DNA of 48,551 bases, taken from IMG/VR virus record IMGVR_UViG_3300009181_000116, positions 1 to 48,551 of that record; one strand, given 5' to 3'. This document shows, in pieces, positions 7,334 through 16,360 of this stretch. The DNA is from a virus. The notes below the pieces were generated by a model that made no database searches, was not told the DNA's origin, and was given only the letters and a program-made list of their open reading frames with translations. The position numbers and the translations under genes were made by a program. The stretch's first letter is position 1, and each line of letters starts with the position of its first letter.

Positions 7334-8473
7334 TTAAATACTAGCATCAATTATAAAGTTTATTACTATAGTTTCTGCAGTTACTGATTGTTTTATGGTC
7401 AAATCTATTATTAATTTTCCTTGAGATATAATATTATCTGTGTTGTTTACAGAGTCACAAACAACAGCATAACTTAGTATACCACCAGAAGACAGTATGT
7501 TGTTAAGAATAGGTTTTACTGAATTTGATATATTTAGTCGAGTTTCTTCGTTGTTTTGTTCAAACAAATAATTGTCTAATATATTTTTTAATTCTTTCTT
7601 TAAAAATATAATTAAATTTATAGTATGAATATTCTTAAGTGCTTCTGTTCCAGTATAACTAGTTTTGTTTCCCATTAAAATATATCCAGGACTATTAATT
7701 GGTATTATAGGATTTACACCACCCAATAACAAACTTGATGATTCGGGTTCAGTAATAGTTTGTTCTAATGCAACAACACTCAATATTCGTCCTCTCGTGG
7801 TTCCAGCTGGACTAGTCCACCTATTGTTTGTTCTGAATGTTCTTGCCAAGCACCCAGCAGCATCTGATCCTGGACTAGTTTTAATCGGGTCAGCAGAAGA
7901 CGGAACAGAAACATCATTGATTGAATTTTTACGACCAGCAAAATAACAAACGTATTCACTACCAGCGGTAACACCAAAATCTCTACCATGAAACGTGTAT
8001 CCAGAACCAGTAGGTATAACCATCAATTTATTGTTTCCCAAAAAGGCTAAACAATCTTTTCTTGTGTTTGCTATGCTGGCAGCAGATATAGAAGAATTTG
8101 CATTTCCTCCATCAAAAACAACATCTATATTTATTAAATTTGCGTTATGTAGTGGTGTAGCTAAAGGATCCAAAACACCATTTTGTACGAAATATGCCCC
8201 AGTAGACCCCGTACTTCCAACAACGCAAATACCTCCATATTGAAGATAATTGTAGATACTCCACCACTCTCCAGCCCAAGCACCAGTAGGCCCCGTATTT
8301 TTGTATGAACTATCGTTTAGTCTAGCCAACCAGTTATTATACGAAGGAATCGTCATAATACCTATTTCTGTTTCGGAACTACCATCAGAACCAGTAATAC
8401 CAAAAATAGGTATTAAACCGTTAAATGATATCATTCCTGCAATAAGTGTTGATGCCTCTTCGAATGATGCCAT
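7334..8473 (-). CDS. 18: Tail sheath protein gp18 (short form)
   Basis: 379 residues, much shorter than T4 gp18 (659) and close to the minimal sheath core. The C-terminal half carries the sheath signature: RWTSPAGTTRGRILSVVALE, INSPGYILMGNKTSY, a helix starting IHTINLIIFLKKELKNIL, YLFEQNNEETRL and the final strand LIIDLTIKQSVTAETIVINF that joins the inter-subunit beta-sheet mesh. The N-terminal part is a compact Gly/Ser-rich domain (GVTAGSEYVCYF). Outer decoration domains present in T4 are missing. The gene follows terminase gp17 with a 72-base gap that contains a late-promoter-like TATAAATA. Confidence 0.9.
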   Translation of the reverse strand: MASFEEASTLIAGMISFNGLIPIFGITGSDGSSETEIGIMTIPSYNNWLARLNDSSYKNTGPTGAWAGEWWSIYNYLQYGGICVVGSTGSTGAYFVQNGVLDPLATPLHNANLINIDVVFDGGNANSSISAASIANTRKDCLAFLGNNKLMVIPTGSGYTFHGRDFGVTAGSEYVCYFAGRKNSINDVSVPSSADPIKTSPGSDAAGCLARTFRTNNRWTSPAGTTRGRILSVVALEQTITEPESSSLLLGGVNPIIPINSPGYILMGNKTSYTGTEALKNIHTINLIIFLKKELKNILDNYLFEQNNEETRLNISNSVKPILNNILSSGGILSYAVVCDSVNNTDNIISQGKLIIDLTIKQSVTAETIVINFIIDASI

Positions 8474-8526
8474 GATTAATTATTTTCCTTAAAATTAGAA
8501 TTAATGATTATTGTTGCCTTATTGTA

Positions 8527-8534
8527 TATTTATA
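8527..8534 (-). promoter_or_regulatory. Candidate T4-type late promoter before gp18
   Basis: A perfect TATAAATA on the minus strand inside the gp17-gp18 gap, 54 bases before the sheath ATG, which has its own AAGGAAA ribosome-binding site. This is one of the largest gaps in the minus-strand late cluster, so an intergenic promoter for the abundant sheath and tube proteins is reasonable. Confidence 0.65.
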
Positions 8535-8545
8535 TTTTTAGTTTT

Positions 8546-10228
8546 TTAGAGTTTATGCCAAAAGTCTTCGTCTTTTGATTCTGTAGGCAAAATGTCTATA
8601 TTTTCGTCTACATTAGAAATAAAACCAAAACTAAACCAATCATCTTCTTCTATTTTCTTTATTTCCCCCTCAAAAAGTTCTTTTCTAATGTCAACACTAG
8701 TCAAGTCCTTAAAGTATGGTTGTTTTGTTAACCAAGAAAACAACACCATACACATAACTAAATCATCAGTATGAGTATCGTCTGCGGCATAAGTATTGTG
8801 TTTGGAAACAAAAGTCAATAATTCTTGAATAATTTCTTCATCTTCAATTAGAAGTTTGTCCTGTTCTATTAAACTTTTAAGTATAGAACAACCAAGTTTT
8901 TTGACTGGCATAGTAGTGCGAACTCCAAAAACAGTTTGTCCCTTTCCAAACCCTCCATTCAGTACCTGACCACTTCTGCCTTTATTAGTACTCATTAAAA
9001 CATTGTCGTATTCTAAATCATAATGAAGAATGTCTGCAACTTGCCCACCAATATCATTTACTTCTACCAAAACATAAGCCGTATTATACTTTTTTCCTAA
9101 AGCATATATCATAGTAGGAAACAACATTGGAGAAATTATATTATTTTTATACTTTGCAACTATTTTATACGGAGTATCAGAAACATCAAAAACTAATATT
9201 GCACTATAATCTTTACCCTGACCTCTTGATGTGTCTACAGTCAATACGTATGCTTTTTTTTCTTCTGGTTCTTCATAAACCCAAAGTCCTTCTTTTGATT
9301 TTGATTTTGGTTTTTTGTAAGTCAAATTATGAAGCTTTGATGTGGAAATTAAAGTATTAGACGAACCAATAAAATCACACTCATACTCGCTTTGAAATCT
9401 CTGTTCTCCTCCTGCTCCTCCACCTAATTGTTTAATAGTTCTTTCTTTCCATTTTTCGTCCCTAAGTGGTCCTGTAGGATAAAGAGGAACTTGTCCCCAA
9501 TGAACCTCAATTGGAACATATTCACTTTTTCCTTCTTCTCCGTCTTTACGAATTGCTCCTTGCCACAAACTATAAAACATGTTCATACCATTAGGAGTAG
9601 AAACTATAATAACTTTAGTTGTTTGTCCAGAAGTAATAGTAGGGTAAACTGAACTAAAGAAATCGTCTGCTATGTTTGAAGGAACGTGTGCAAATTCGTC
9701 TAAAAAAATTACGTTATACGAACCACCACGAACCGCACTGGCAGAGGTAGCAGATGCAATAACACGAGATCCATTTTCTATTTGAATAGATGTTTTGTTC
9801 CATTCTACTACTCCTTGCTGAAGCCATTTTGGAAGATATTCATATGCTTCTTTCAATCGCTTCATAATTTCTAATGCAGTTTTTAATTTATTAGCCAAAA
9901 TAGCAACATTTACGCTTTGATTAAATAAAATGTAATGAACACACCAGGCAACAATTGTTGTAGTTTTTCCTGTCTGGCGTGGAAGCTTTGCAATAACATA
10001 TCGATTATTTTGAATCGTTTCAACCATCTTTTCTTGATAATCATAAAGTTCAAATGGTTCTAATCCTTTGTCCAAAGTAACAATTTTTATGTATTTTTTA
10101 ATAAAATAAATAGGATCATTTGCACATTTCATGTACTCGGCAACTTGTTCTTTGGTAAATTCTACTTCAGTACTAATTTGTTTTAAATTAGGATTACCAA
10201 GATATCCGTGTTTTTTTTTACTTCCCAT
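8546..10228 (-). CDS. 17: Terminase large subunit gp17
   Basis: About 560 residues (T4 610). It is the ATP-driven DNA packaging motor and headful nuclease. The ATPase domain has Walker A LPRQTGKT (about 82-89), Walker B VIFLDEFAH (about 173-181) and the coupling motif STPNG (about 210-214). The RNase H-like nuclease domain has Asp in VLTVDTSRGQGKD (about 332), Glu in VLVEVNDIGG (about 389) and Asp in DDTHTDDLVM (about 488-489). The N-terminus (YFIKKYIKIVTLDKGLEPF, then YDYQEKMVE) is typical of gp17. A GTG codon one position upstream is in frame, but the ATG at 10228 is preferred. It overlaps gp16 by 11 bases. A run of nine A residues encodes Lys codons at its start. Confidence 0.96.
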   Translation of the reverse strand: MGSKKKHGYLGNPNLKQISTEVEFTKEQVAEYMKCANDPIYFIKKYIKIVTLDKGLEPFELYDYQEKMVETIQNNRYVIAKLPRQTGKTTTIVAWCVHYILFNQSVNVAILANKLKTALEIMKRLKEAYEYLPKWLQQGVVEWNKTSIQIENGSRVIASATSASAVRGGSYNVIFLDEFAHVPSNIADDFFSSVYPTITSGQTTKVIIVSTPNGMNMFYSLWQGAIRKDGEEGKSEYVPIEVHWGQVPLYPTGPLRDEKWKERTIKQLGGGAGGEQRFQSEYECDFIGSSNTLISTSKLHNLTYKKPKSKSKEGLWVYEEPEEKKAYVLTVDTSRGQGKDYSAILVFDVSDTPYKIVAKYKNNIISPMLFPTMIYALGKKYNTAYVLVEVNDIGGQVADILHYDLEYDNVLMSTNKGRSGQVLNGGFGKGQTVFGVRTTMPVKKLGCSILKSLIEQDKLLIEDEEIIQELLTFVSKHNTYAADDTHTDDLVMCMVLFSWLTKQPYFKDLTSVDIRKELFEGEIKKIEEDDWFSFGFISNVDENIDILPTESKDEDFWHKL

Positions 10229-10658
10229 CACTATTATTTTCTAAAAAATGTTGACTGTTTGTCGATTTAATTCTACTACGATCTTTGTTAATTAAATCCT
10301 GTAATTCGCTTGTAGAACCAACAAATATAGAATTATTGGTAGTATTATTAACAGTAACGTCTTCTTTTTTTGCAATTTTAGTTTTTTGATAAAGATCTAT
10401 AAGATCTTTGTTCATATCTGCTACAGTTTTTAACAAAAGACTTACAACTTCAAACGCTCTTGGGTTGTCTCCAGCCTTTGCTATTTTTATAATTTCGTCT
10501 ATTGCATCAGAACCATTATTAATTAATGATTTTATATTTTCACGAGCATAATCAAAATCATTTTCAATTCCTAAATTTTTTGAAGAAACTGCAACTATGT
10601 CTCCTGTTGCACCAGAAAAGGATAACCCTAAAGATTTTGAGATAATATCATCGTTCAT
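10218..10658 (-). CDS. 16: Terminase small subunit gp16
   Basis: 146 residues (T4 164). gp16 is the DNA-recognition and regulatory ring that works with gp17. The helical core reads FDYARENIKSLINNGSDAID then AGDNPRAFEVVSLLLKTVAD and MNKDLIDLYQK, a close match to the gp16 family pattern. The C-terminus is polar and Asn/Ser-rich. Position directly upstream of, and overlapping, gp17 confirms it. Confidence 0.9.
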   Translation of the reverse strand: MNDDIISKSLGLSFSGATGDIVAVSSKNLGIENDFDYARENIKSLINNGSDAIDEIIKIAKAGDNPRAFEVVSLLLKTVADMNKDLIDLYQKTKIAKKEDVTVNNTTNNSIFVGSTSELQDLINKDRSRIKSTNSQHFLENNSDGK

Positions 10659-10661
10659 TTT

Positions 10662-11342
10662 TTATCCAGTCAAACCAAACGTATCAGTGAATGTAAATGG
10701 TAAATTTTTAGTAGTCACTTGTATATCTCTAATAGTTTGATCTGTTTTGATTCCAGAATATATATAAGACTTCGCCAAAAATTGATAAGTAGTAATAATA
10801 TTTCTCCTGTCATCAAAACTTCCTTCAGAATTTTGAGACAAATTCGTTTCAACAAGAACAATCGGTATATCTACAGAAGTATTAAGTTCGTTCATGTTTA
10901 AAGAAATTATAAATTCAGGAGAAAAATGTGGTAAAATTTGTTCTAATATTTGTAAATTATCTTCTATATTTCTAGTATAAACATAAACATTAAATGTAAA
11001 ATTATAAGGAACTTCACTATACAAAACACCAGCTGTATTTAAATTAGAGCTAATATTAATTTTTTTAGAAAGTTTATTTAGTTTTCTAGCAGAATCATAA
11101 ACCATTCCTTGTAACTCAAATGCCATTTGAGGTACACCAATCTCTATACGTGTAGTATCAGTAATAGAACTATTATCAGTCAATCGTTTTATAAATTTTT
11201 CTTTTGTAGCATAAGACAAAGGAACATTAAACATTCTTTTACTATTGTCTGCATTAATTTGTTCGATAATAATACCATTAAACAAATTACCAAATCCGAC
11301 AACTAATTTCCTAATTGAATCGTTTTTAAAATGAGTAAACAT
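10662..11342 (-). CDS. 15: Tail terminator / sheath stabiliser gp15
   Basis: 226 residues (T4 gp15 has 272). It caps the tail tube and sheath at the end that joins the head. The N-terminus MFTHFKNDSIRKLVVGFGNL, the segment RMFNVPLSYATKEKF, and VPQMAFELQGMVYDSARKLN are the recognisable gp15 motifs, followed by a beta-rich middle with NFTFNVYVYTRN. The order gp14-gp15-gp16 matches T4. Its ATG overlaps the stop codon of gp14. Confidence 0.9.
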   Translation of the reverse strand: MFTHFKNDSIRKLVVGFGNLFNGIIIEQINADNSKRMFNVPLSYATKEKFIKRLTDNSSITDTTRIEIGVPQMAFELQGMVYDSARKLNKLSKKINISSNLNTAGVLYSEVPYNFTFNVYVYTRNIEDNLQILEQILPHFSPEFIISLNMNELNTSVDIPIVLVETNLSQNSEGSFDDRRNIITTYQFLAKSYIYSGIKTDQTIRDIQVTTKNLPFTFTDTFGLTG

Positions 11343-12289
11343 TAATATTTACCTTCTGAAAATGGATCTTTTTCTGAATAATTTATAACATTTTTAATTT
11401 CATTTTCTAGTGATAGAATATCGTTATCACCTTCTAAGACATTACCAATATTATTTTTGATTGCAATTGATTGTGAAATAGTTTTGGAAGTTGCATAAAA
11501 TTCTAAATTACTAGAACTTCCTTTGATGGTTTGCGTAAATACATTAGAAGTTTTTAGAGTTCCATTAATATTGCTTATTTCTATAGATGCTGTATTTCCG
11601 CTTAAATAAGGCATTTTTGAAAGAACAACTGCTGTCATAGTTTGTTTATCAATTGTTGCCAAATTTCCAGTTATACCGTCTACTTGATATATCGTCTCTC
11701 CTTGATATAATGATAAGGTCTGACCAGAAATATTGGTTAATTGTAGTATAGTAATAGCTTCTTGGTGTTCTTCCTGAACACTATCTATATCTGTATTGCC
11801 TGTAGAAATTTCTTCTTGATTATAAGTAAACAACTCACATATTAATTTGTAACAAAATAATTTTCCAAATTGATAAAATGGATTTTCGTGTTCAACAAAA
11901 TTGATTTCAAATAAAGCCTTTGCTAATGGAAAATATATTAAATCACCTTCTCTTGGTCTTGTTATTTGCGAGAAAGAATTTGTAATTTCTTGATTGAATC
12001 TTTTTTTGGATAAAGTTAAATTAATATTATCTTTAATTTCTATTCCAAATTTAGTAGAAATATCTCCCTGACCGTCAAAACCAGACACAGAATCTATATA
12101 CATTTCTAACGGAATACCAGTATTATAATTAACAATATTGCCTTCCCCAAACAAAAGATCAGTTTCTAAAATATTTCTGGGAATATAAATCATGTCTCTT
12201 CCCATAGTTTTAATTATTTCTATAGTAAGCTCTTCAACAATATCTTGTTGACCAGAATAATCCTTTTTAAAATATGGATTTACTGCCAT
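11342..12289 (-). CDS. 14: Neck protein gp14
   Basis: 315 residues (T4 gp14 has 256). It joins gp13 on the portal and receives the finished tail. The N-terminus MAVNPYFKKDYSGQQDIVEE, the segment GRDMIYIPRNILETD, LFGEG and the following IEMYID-like region (PLEMYIDSVSGFDGQG) are gp14 features. Residues about 160-260 form an extra beta-rich region with a Gly/Thr-rich linker, which accounts for the extra length. It is separated from gp13 by one base. Confidence 0.9.
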   Translation of the reverse strand: MAVNPYFKKDYSGQQDIVEELTIEIIKTMGRDMIYIPRNILETDLLFGEGNIVNYNTGIPLEMYIDSVSGFDGQGDISTKFGIEIKDNINLTLSKKRFNQEITNSFSQITRPREGDLIYFPLAKALFEINFVEHENPFYQFGKLFCYKLICELFTYNQEEISTGNTDIDSVQEEHQEAITILQLTNISGQTLSLYQGETIYQVDGITGNLATIDKQTMTAVVLSKMPYLSGNTASIEISNINGTLKTSNVFTQTIKGSSSNLEFYATSKTISQSIAIKNNIGNVLEGDNDILSLENEIKNVINYSEKDPFSEGKY

Positions 12290-12290
12290 G

Positions 12291-13091
12291 TTAACCCGTC
12301 ATAAAATCTACTGGAAGTTCATAATTATGAATCATTTCTTGTTCTATTGCAGCAATTTCGCTAACAGCTTCCGAATGAATTTGTGCACCACGCATCACAA
12401 TTCCTCCTGGAAGAGCAACACCATCAAACTTAGACATGTTTGCTCCCCATTGACGTTTAATTAATGCAGTAACATATCGTTTAAGATATCGATCATTAAA
12501 TATTTCTGTAAATTTTTGTGGATCTAATGCAGCATATGCTTGAATTACTAGCCAATCACCAACCTTAACTTCATTGCTCCACTTCATATCTAAATATAAT
12601 CTATTTGTTACTTTACTGAAGGTTAATGCCTTTTCTGGCTGAAACAGATCTTCAATAAGTTTAATGTAACGTTTTGTTGAATCATAAGCAGCAAGACCCA
12701 TAGAAGCATTACCACCAAGATTTCTATTCACACCAAAATAATCTGATAATGCTAGTTGATAGCGAACATCAAACATATTGATATTAGCAAACATTCCAAA
12801 TTGCATAACCTTAACAATAGACACAATTTGTTTTCCAGTAGGTCCGTCAGCTTCGTTTGGAGAAGTAATATCTTCTGTTGGAATATATTTGTTTATTAAA
12901 TCGTTTGCAGTTAGTTGATATTTAAAGAATACCTTTTCTACCCCATCAAAATGACGTTCTGTAAAATACTGAAGAGCATCATCTAGACGATCCTCGCATT
13001 GTTCCCAGTCAACATTGATTTCTACAACAGGAGATCCAAGTTGTCTAAAGCTGTATTCTATAAGAGTTTCTCTTGATATTGGTGTTGCCAT
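12291..13091 (-). CDS. 13: Neck protein gp13
   Basis: 266 residues (T4 gp13 has 309). It binds the portal after packaging and, with gp14, forms the tail-attachment site. The N-terminus reads ISRETLIEYSFRQLGSPVVE then INVDWEQCEDRLDDALQYF, the usual start of this family, and the central DVRYQLALSDYFG and C-terminal RYVTALIKRQWGANMSKF segments are also conserved. It begins the gp13-gp14-gp15-gp16-gp17 run, which matches T4 order. A CATAAATA promoter-like element lies just upstream. Confidence 0.92.
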   Translation of the reverse strand: MATPISRETLIEYSFRQLGSPVVEINVDWEQCEDRLDDALQYFTERHFDGVEKVFFKYQLTANDLINKYIPTEDITSPNEADGPTGKQIVSIVKVMQFGMFANINMFDVRYQLALSDYFGVNRNLGGNASMGLAAYDSTKRYIKLIEDLFQPEKALTFSKVTNRLYLDMKWSNEVKVGDWLVIQAYAALDPQKFTEIFNDRYLKRYVTALIKRQWGANMSKFDGVALPGGIVMRGAQIHSEAVSEIAAIEQEMIHNYELPVDFMTG

Positions 13092-13106
13092 AGGGTTCCT
13101 TTATAC

Positions 13107-13114
13107 TATTTATG
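13107..13114 (-). promoter_or_regulatory. Candidate late promoter before gp13
   Basis: CATAAATA on the minus strand, a 7/8 match to TATAAATA, in the gap between the 195-residue gene and gp13, 15 bases before the ATG and followed by AAAGGAA. It would allow the neck/terminase genes to be transcribed separately from the fibre cassette upstream. Confidence 0.45.
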
Positions 13115-13130
13115 GCAATATAAATTTTCA

Positions 13131-13718
13131 TTATTCTGATTTTGGTTGTTGGTCTGGAACTACGATTGGATCGGGGGAAGTAACATACACCTTCAAAACT
13201 TCTTCAAAATTAATTTGCTCTATGTAATATCTCCTGGTTATTGGGACGGTTTGTTCGTCTGGTGCGCTAGATTCGTAATTAGAAAATCCAGGCATCTTTA
13301 ATGGACAAGATAGTTTAGGATAATCTAATTTACTATAAGCTTCTCCTTCAATAGTCAACCAAGTTTGTGGTTTGTCGCCACAACCACATCCACCACAGAA
13401 AAATTTATTCGGTGTTTGGCTGTTCTTTAAAAACTCACAAGGAGGAAGTTCTCCTCCAGATTGTAAATTGCCAAAACAACTCAAAGCTCTTATTTGTTTT
13501 GTTGGTTTGTTTATTTTTTCGTTATTAAATCCTCTACTAACTATAGCCCTAGAGAAACTTTTAACCATTCCTATTTTATCAGAAATAGTTTTTTTATCAT
13601 TTATTGCTTCTTTACGAAACTCTATAGTACTGCTATTTTCTTTATTTACATTTTCCATATTAATTTTGTTTGTATTGACGTTTTGTAAAGATTTATTTTT
13701 ATTACAATTACATCCCAT
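13131..13718 (-). CDS. Cys-rich small protein of unknown function (195 residues)
   Basis: Not recognised. It starts MGCNCNKNKS, is polar and Asn/Lys-rich to about residue 70, then has a Cys/Gly-rich central part (LSCFGNL, ELPPCEFL, FFCGGCGCGDKP at about 80-120) and a C-terminal region with several aromatic residues (RRYYIEQINFEEVLKVYV) and an acidic, Pro-rich end. The paired cysteines could bind metal or form disulfides. It is preceded by a good AGGAG ribosome-binding site and sits at the downstream end of the fibre cassette, all of whose members are Cys-rich, so a virion or fibre-assembly role is possible but unproven. Confidence 0.6.
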   Translation of the reverse strand: MGCNCNKNKSLQNVNTNKINMENVNKENSSTIEFRKEAINDKKTISDKIGMVKSFSRAIVSRGFNNEKINKPTKQIRALSCFGNLQSGGELPPCEFLKNSQTPNKFFCGGCGCGDKPQTWLTIEGEAYSKLDYPKLSCPLKMPGFSNYESSAPDEQTVPITRRYYIEQINFEEVLKVYVTSPDPIVVPDQQPKSE

Positions 13719-13743
13719 AATATATACTCCTACGTTATATATG

Positions 13744-14982
13744 TTAATTTTTTAAATAAATTCTTCTAAAAAGACGAATATTTACAAAAGTATTTCTTGA
13801 AACAAGAGAAACTTCTCCATAATTTTCTTTATTAAAATTCTGTGAATATACTAAATAATTACTCTTAAAGCTTTGATTTTGGTTTTCAGAATATACAGTA
13901 GACGACAGATATAACGATTCGTGAAATTTAATAAAATATGGTATATCACTATAATTAACTGTAGTTTTGGCATAAAATGCTAGTTCGTCCTGACTTGGGA
14001 TATACCAATCATTAAATCCATTATATGAAAAATTTTTAACTTTATCATACAAATCATCTTTTACGTAAGTTGATTTATTTGTATTAAATGCTCCGTCGTA
14101 AGAGGAATTGTTAAGTGTAATTGAACTCATTTTGCAATTTTTTGGAACTGGGAAATCTTGCTGTGCTGCTATTAATATCCAGCTAGAGGTTTTTGTTTTA
14201 TTAGTATTCCCCCTTGCTGTGTATTCTTTGGGCATACCAGATAAAGGATTTCCAAAAACTTTAGATCCTATCGAGTTTATTGGTGTTCCAGGAACAAATA
14301 TTCCAACATATAATCCTCCTTGATAAATGCTGTTTGGTTCTGGTAATTTTTCTATAGGATTATTTGATAATTGTAGTTCTGACAAAACAGCAATTGCTGA
14401 AGATCTTTCTGCGGTAACTCCAGAAAAATATACGCCATTACAATGAGTAGATCCAGAACAGGATTGAATATAATCATTACGAGACCAAAAACCACTACAC
14501 TGTTTTCTTTGAGATATAGAGCACAAAACAGAATTGTCTAATTGTTGTGTGCAACAATTTCCTAATTGTTTATTCATTGTACAAGGCAAATTATCTTCAC
14601 AATTACTATTAGGTGTAAATTTATATTTAATACCTTCTTCCCGTCCTTCGTGAATATTTAAACACTCAATATCAGATTGTTTATTTACACAATTAAAATA
14701 ATATATATTATTTTCTTTATAAGAATAACAACAAGATCCTGAATTATTAGAAAGAAAGTTAAATGCGGCAGGACATGCTGCAGTAGTATCATCATCACAA
14801 TCATCACAATTAGTAGCATTTGTAAAATATCCACCAGAAGAAATACATTTTGATCTTAGATATGACTGATTACTTGTGGCTTTAGTACTTCGGCAACAAC
14901 ACCCAATGTCAGATTCTAAAACAGTAGGGCTATAACTATCGAGAGTTTTTGTTATTGTTCTTGCTCTAAATTGAATACTCAT
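13744..14982 (-). CDS. Cys-rich fibre-type protein with Lcl/DUF1566-like C-terminal domain
   Basis: 412 residues. The N-terminal half contains four Cys clusters: GCCCR at 27-31, SGSCC at 81-85, LGNCC at 140-144, and CSGFW to HCNG at 162-182. Spacing resembles the 'CC...C...C...C' units of the neighbouring fibre proteins. ACPAAFNFL at 69-77 repeats the NCPAAFKIL of the next gene. The C-terminal half, about 220-410, reads GGLYVGIFVPG ... SYDGAFNT ... NGFNDWYIPSQDEL, the pattern of Lcl C-terminal/DUF1566 domains, a C-type-lectin-like fold found in adhesins. The gene is preceded by AGGAG overlapping the upstream stop. I infer a receptor-binding or adhesion role in the virion. The target is unknown. 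Confidence 0.65.
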   Translation of the reverse strand: MSIQFRARTITKTLDSYSPTVLESDIGCCCRSTKATSNQSYLRSKCISSGGYFTNATNCDDCDDDTTAACPAAFNFLSNNSGSCCYSYKENNIYYFNCVNKQSDIECLNIHEGREEGIKYKFTPNSNCEDNLPCTMNKQLGNCCTQQLDNSVLCSISQRKQCSGFWSRNDYIQSCSGSTHCNGVYFSGVTAERSSAIAVLSELQLSNNPIEKLPEPNSIYQGGLYVGIFVPGTPINSIGSKVFGNPLSGMPKEYTARGNTNKTKTSSWILIAAQQDFPVPKNCKMSSITLNNSSYDGAFNTNKSTYVKDDLYDKVKNFSYNGFNDWYIPSQDELAFYAKTTVNYSDIPYFIKFHESLYLSSTVYSENQNQSFKSNYLVYSQNFNKENYGEVSLVSRNTFVNIRLFRRIYLKN

Positions 14983-14983
14983 T

Positions 14984-16360
14984 TTAACAATCTCCTAAGC
15001 TTTGACAATATTGTTCTATTCCATCACAACATATACTAACACAATTATTATTTATTTTTTTATTTTTTGTATTTCTTTTATATGTTACATATTTTTCTGT
15101 AATATTATACGTTTCTGGTTGTACAATTGTTACTGAAGTTGGATTTAGAATTTTAAATGCAGCAGGACAATTTGCTACTGGAGTACCACCAAGACTTATA
15201 CAAACACTAGTTTCTACTTCATCCGTGCTGCATACTGAATCTAATACACAATGAGATACGTTAGAGTCACAAATTTTCATAGATTCAAATGTTCCAGTAT
15301 TGTTTTTACACGACAATCTTGTTTGTTGGTCTAAACAAACACCATCTTTGGTACATCTACCAATTTGTGAATAATCGTATGTTAGGTTTGAATCACCGAC
15401 ACCTTTAGCAACAAATGAAGCAAACCAATTACTTCCTCCATCATTACTAAACAGACTAACTATATTCATTCCGTCTAGAAAACAAGGACCACTAATTCCA
15501 CTTTGTCTTGTATCAAATTTAACATTTTTTGGAAAATTCCAAACATCTGCACCGTCAATAAATAAGGTGTAAAATTGGTATGTGTTTGATTGGCTATTGC
15601 CTATTATAGAAGTAATTCCTATTGGGGTTTTTATTTTGTATGTTGTGTAATTTTTCAAGTCTAGTATTAATCCACCATTATCATTTCCAACAATAACAGA
15701 ATCATTAGTGATACCAGAAGTAGAATACCCCAACGTAATTCCAAAATTAATTTCATAATAAGATTCTGTAAAATCAGAATACACATTTATGTCTGTTGTG
15801 GTTGCTCCTTTATGAGCAGTTAATCCAAAATATAAAATTGGATTTGTGGTTCCACCAGTTATACCAATTTTAGTAGTTGTTGCTGAAAAACTAGGTGTTG
15901 TGTATATTATTAAATTTGACGAGGTGTTTCCGTATACAATATTAGGAAATGATACTGATCTTGATAATAAAATTTCTCTATTATCTGCAGAAAGATTCGC
16001 AGAAATTGTACCAGATCCAGAAATTCCAAAAAACTCAAAGGTAGAACCACCAATAATAGAAGATAAGGCAGAAAAATATAAAGGATTAATATAGGAAGAA
16101 ACACCTCTGATAATTGAGGTATTTGTTTCTGAGCCAGTAAAACCAAACAAACTTATACAATTTCTTTGATCAGAACTATAAAAGGTAATAGTATTATTTT
16201 CTAAATCAGAAATAACTTGATCAATATATGCTCCTGTTTGACCTATTCCACCTGTAGCAGAATTAAATGATCCCTTTGGACCTGTATTTCCAATAGGACC
16301 AATTGGTCCAACAGAACCGCAAGTTCCTGCCGTAATTATACTATTTCCTTTTATACTCAT
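14984..16360 (-). CDS. Collagen-like, Cys-rich tail-fibre protein (458 residues)
   Basis: The N-terminus has a short Gly-X-Y segment (GPIGPIGNTGPKG and GGIGQTG, about residues 18-43). A long Ser/Thr/Gly-rich beta region follows (about 45-330), with repeated SG/TG turns typical of trimeric phage fibres. The C-terminal part (about 330-458) is Cys-rich: GRCTKDGVCLDQQTRLSC, SVCSTDEVETSVCISLGG, VANCPAAFKIL and a last cluster SICCDGIEQYCQSLGDC. It is paralogous in layout to the 803- and 448-residue proteins upstream. It overlaps the upstream gene by 4 bases (ATGA), so the two are translationally coupled. Probable structural fibre or adhesin. Confidence 0.65.
   Translation of the reverse strand: MSIKGNSIITAGTCGSVGPIGPIGNTGPKGSFNSATGGIGQTGAYIDQVISDLENNTITFYSSDQRNCISLFGFTGSETNTSIIRGVSSYINPLYFSALSSIIGGSTFEFFGISGSGTISANLSADNREILLSRSVSFPNIVYGNTSSNLIIYTTPSFSATTTKIGITGGTTNPILYFGLTAHKGATTTDINVYSDFTESYYEINFGITLGYSTSGITNDSVIVGNDNGGLILDLKNYTTYKIKTPIGITSIIGNSQSNTYQFYTLFIDGADVWNFPKNVKFDTRQSGISGPCFLDGMNIVSLFSNDGGSNWFASFVAKGVGDSNLTYDYSQIGRCTKDGVCLDQQTRLSCKNNTGTFESMKICDSNVSHCVLDSVCSTDEVETSVCISLGGTPVANCPAAFKILNPTSVTIVQPETYNITEKYVTYKRNTKNKKINNNCVSICCDGIEQYCQSLGDC
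16232..16315 (-). repeat. Collagen-like Gly-X-Y coding repeat (458-residue protein)
   Basis: Gly-Pro-Ile and Gly-Asn-Thr type triplets near the N-terminus, interrupted by a short SFNSAT segment. Phage Gly-X-Y stretches form trimeric rods in fibres. Confidence 0.7.

Noticed and set aside
10210-10231. Poly-A run at the start of gp17 as a programmed slippage site
   Set aside because: Both gp16 and gp17 are intact and full-length in their own frames, so no frameshift is needed. The run simply encodes Lys codons.
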